Origin: Burkholderiales bacterium
GTDB taxonomy: Bacteria > Pseudomonadota > Gammaproteobacteria > Burkholderiales > Burkholderiaceae_B
Direction of reading: 5' to 3'
DNA: 12,461 nucleotides
NCBI GenBank assembly: GCA_005788065.1
Contig: SXZD01000098.1
Span: 1-12,461 of the forward strand
The notes beneath the pieces were generated by a model. That model was given only the letters and a program-made list of their open reading frames with translations, was not told the DNA's origin and did not search any database. Positions 11,620 through 12,461 of the stretch are shown here, one piece after another; within the stretch, counting starts at the first letter, position 1, and each line of letters starts with the position of its first letter. The translations under genes were made by a program, and so were the position numbers.

Positions 11620-12461
11620 ACTGCGGCGATTGCACTTGCTTGACGAAACCCAGCTTCCAGATATTCCATGTGGTAGAACCCAGTTGACGGCGGAAAGAGC
11701 CGCTATTGTAGGTCAGCCCATACCGGTGAGCCAGAGCGCGCACGCGGGGTGCGACTTCGGGATAGCGGTTGCTCGGCATGTCAGGGAAGAGGTGGTGTTC
11801 GATCTGGTGGCTGAGGTTACCCGACAGGATGTGGAACAGGGGACCGCCTTCAATATTGCAGCTGCCAAGCAATTGACGCAGGTACCACTGGGCACGAGTT
11901 TCACCCTCGACGTCTTTGGCCTTGAAATGATGCACGCCTTCCGGGAAGTGACCGCAGAAGATGATGACGTTGGTCCAGACGTTACGGGTCACGTTGGCAA
12001 CCACGTTGGCCAGCACCAGCGAGAAGAATGCGGACAGGGCAATCGAACCTGCGTCCAGATCCAGCGCCAGTGAGACCGGCAGCGACACCACAGCACCCAG
12101 CAGGGGCCACAGCAGGTAGTCCTTGCGCAGTTGATAGGCTGCTTTAGCGATGCTTTTCTTCAGCTTGGGACGCATTTGGTCCAGTGTCGCCTTGCCGCTG
12201 ATCAAGCGGCCCAGGTGCAGGTCATGCACGGCAACGCCCCATTGGAACAGCAGCATCAGGACAAAGTTGACCACCGGATTCCAGAGGTAGCGGCGATGCC
12301 ATCTTTGAACGCCACTGACGCGCAGCACGCCATAGCCCACGTCCGGGTCTTTTCCGAGCACGTTTGTCCACGTGTGATGAACGACGTTGTGGCTGTGTTT
12401 CCATTGGTCAGACGGGCAGACATTGTCCCATTCCCAGGTGTTGGACTGGATGTTGGGGTCA
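11606..12461 (-). CDS. Second membrane fatty-acid desaturase, 5' end beyond the window
   Basis: The frame is open from the stop at 11606-11608 to the window edge, giving about 284 C-terminal residues of a desaturase paralogous to the one at 2494-3666. Two of the three histidine boxes are inside: 'HNVVHH' near the truncated end and 'HQIEHH' near the C-terminus; the first box lies beyond the edge. Blocks such as 'TRAQWYLRQLLGS' and 'FHILSGNLSHQIEHHLFPD' are identical to the first copy, while transmembrane segments and the C-terminal tail ('KQVQSPQSSPV') diverge. An apparent start (GTG at 12361) is internal, because conserved sequence continues upstream ('DQWKHSHN'). Whether it has its own reductase gene cannot be seen. 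Different chain length, position or temperature response would explain keeping two copies. Confidence 0.92.
   Translation of the reverse strand, partial: DPNIQSNTWEWDNVCPSDQWKHSHNVVHHTWTNVLGKDPDVGYGVLRVSGVQRWHRRYLWNPVVNFVLMLLFQWGVAVHDLHLGRLISGKATLDQMRPKLKKSIAKAAYQLRKDYLLWPLLGAVVSLPVSLALDLDAGSIALSAFFSLVLANVVANVTRNVWTNVIIFCGHFPEGVHHFKAKDVEGETRAQWYLRQLLGSCNIEGGPLFHILSGNLSHQIEHHLFPDMPSNRYPEVAPRVRALAHRYGLTYNSGSFRRQLGSTTWNIWKLGFVKQVQSPQSSPV

Noticed and set aside
11567..12073. A + strand open frame opposite the second desaturase that overlaps the hicB end
   Set aside because: Antisense shadow of a conserved desaturase. The same region of the first copy also gives a + strand frame, as expected from homologous coding sequence.

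Overview
The window looks like a chromosomal stretch of a Gram-negative bacterium, most likely a betaproteobacterium of the Burkholderiales type. That placement rests on the extended 89-residue second-type IF-1 beside a short glycine-tailed RRM protein, moderate-to-high GC and classic AGGAG ribosome binding sites. It is an inference from gene style, not from a marker gene. Coding is dense. There is no tRNA, rRNA, CRISPR array, transposase or phage gene.

Layout: (1) 2-595, + strand: the 3' part of a crotonase-fold enoyl-CoA hydratase, whose C-terminus is probably shifted by a G8 tract. (2) 544-2097, - strand: a stand-alone OvoA-C-terminal-type methyltransferase (ovothiol pathway), a small RRM RNA-binding protein and infA, the last two probably a cold-shock-style unit with a long leader. 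(3) 2448-4818, - strand: a ferredoxin-reductase-like flavin/2Fe-2S protein followed by a membrane fatty-acid desaturase, closed by a perfect 20-bp-stem hairpin. (4) 5000-7316, - strand: a Baeyer-Villiger-type flavin monooxygenase and a short-chain dehydrogenase (SDR), driven by a recognisable promoter with a near-palindromic operator over its -10. (5) 7559-8419, - strand: a protein made of two tandem BLUF blue-light sensor domains. (6) 8558-9406, + strand: a second SDR. (7) 9422-10735, - strand: a WS/DGAT-like acyltransferase. (8) 10960-11567, + strand: a HicA/HicB toxin-antitoxin pair. (9) 11606-12461, - strand: a second desaturase, paralogous to the first and cut by the window edge.

How it may work together: desaturase plus reductase, monooxygenase plus SDR, a second SDR, an acyltransferase and a crotonase together look like an acyl-lipid modification island. 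The content recalls two loci of Mycobacterium tuberculosis: the desA3 (Rv3229c)/Rv3230c desaturase-reductase pair, and the mymA operon, which holds a monooxygenase, SDRs and a WS/DGAT. A double blue-light sensor lies in the middle, between the monooxygenase operon and the divergent SDR. The most interesting hypothesis here is therefore light-responsive lipid modification. The sequence shows the gene adjacency and intact chromophore-site residues, but nothing that proves the regulatory link.
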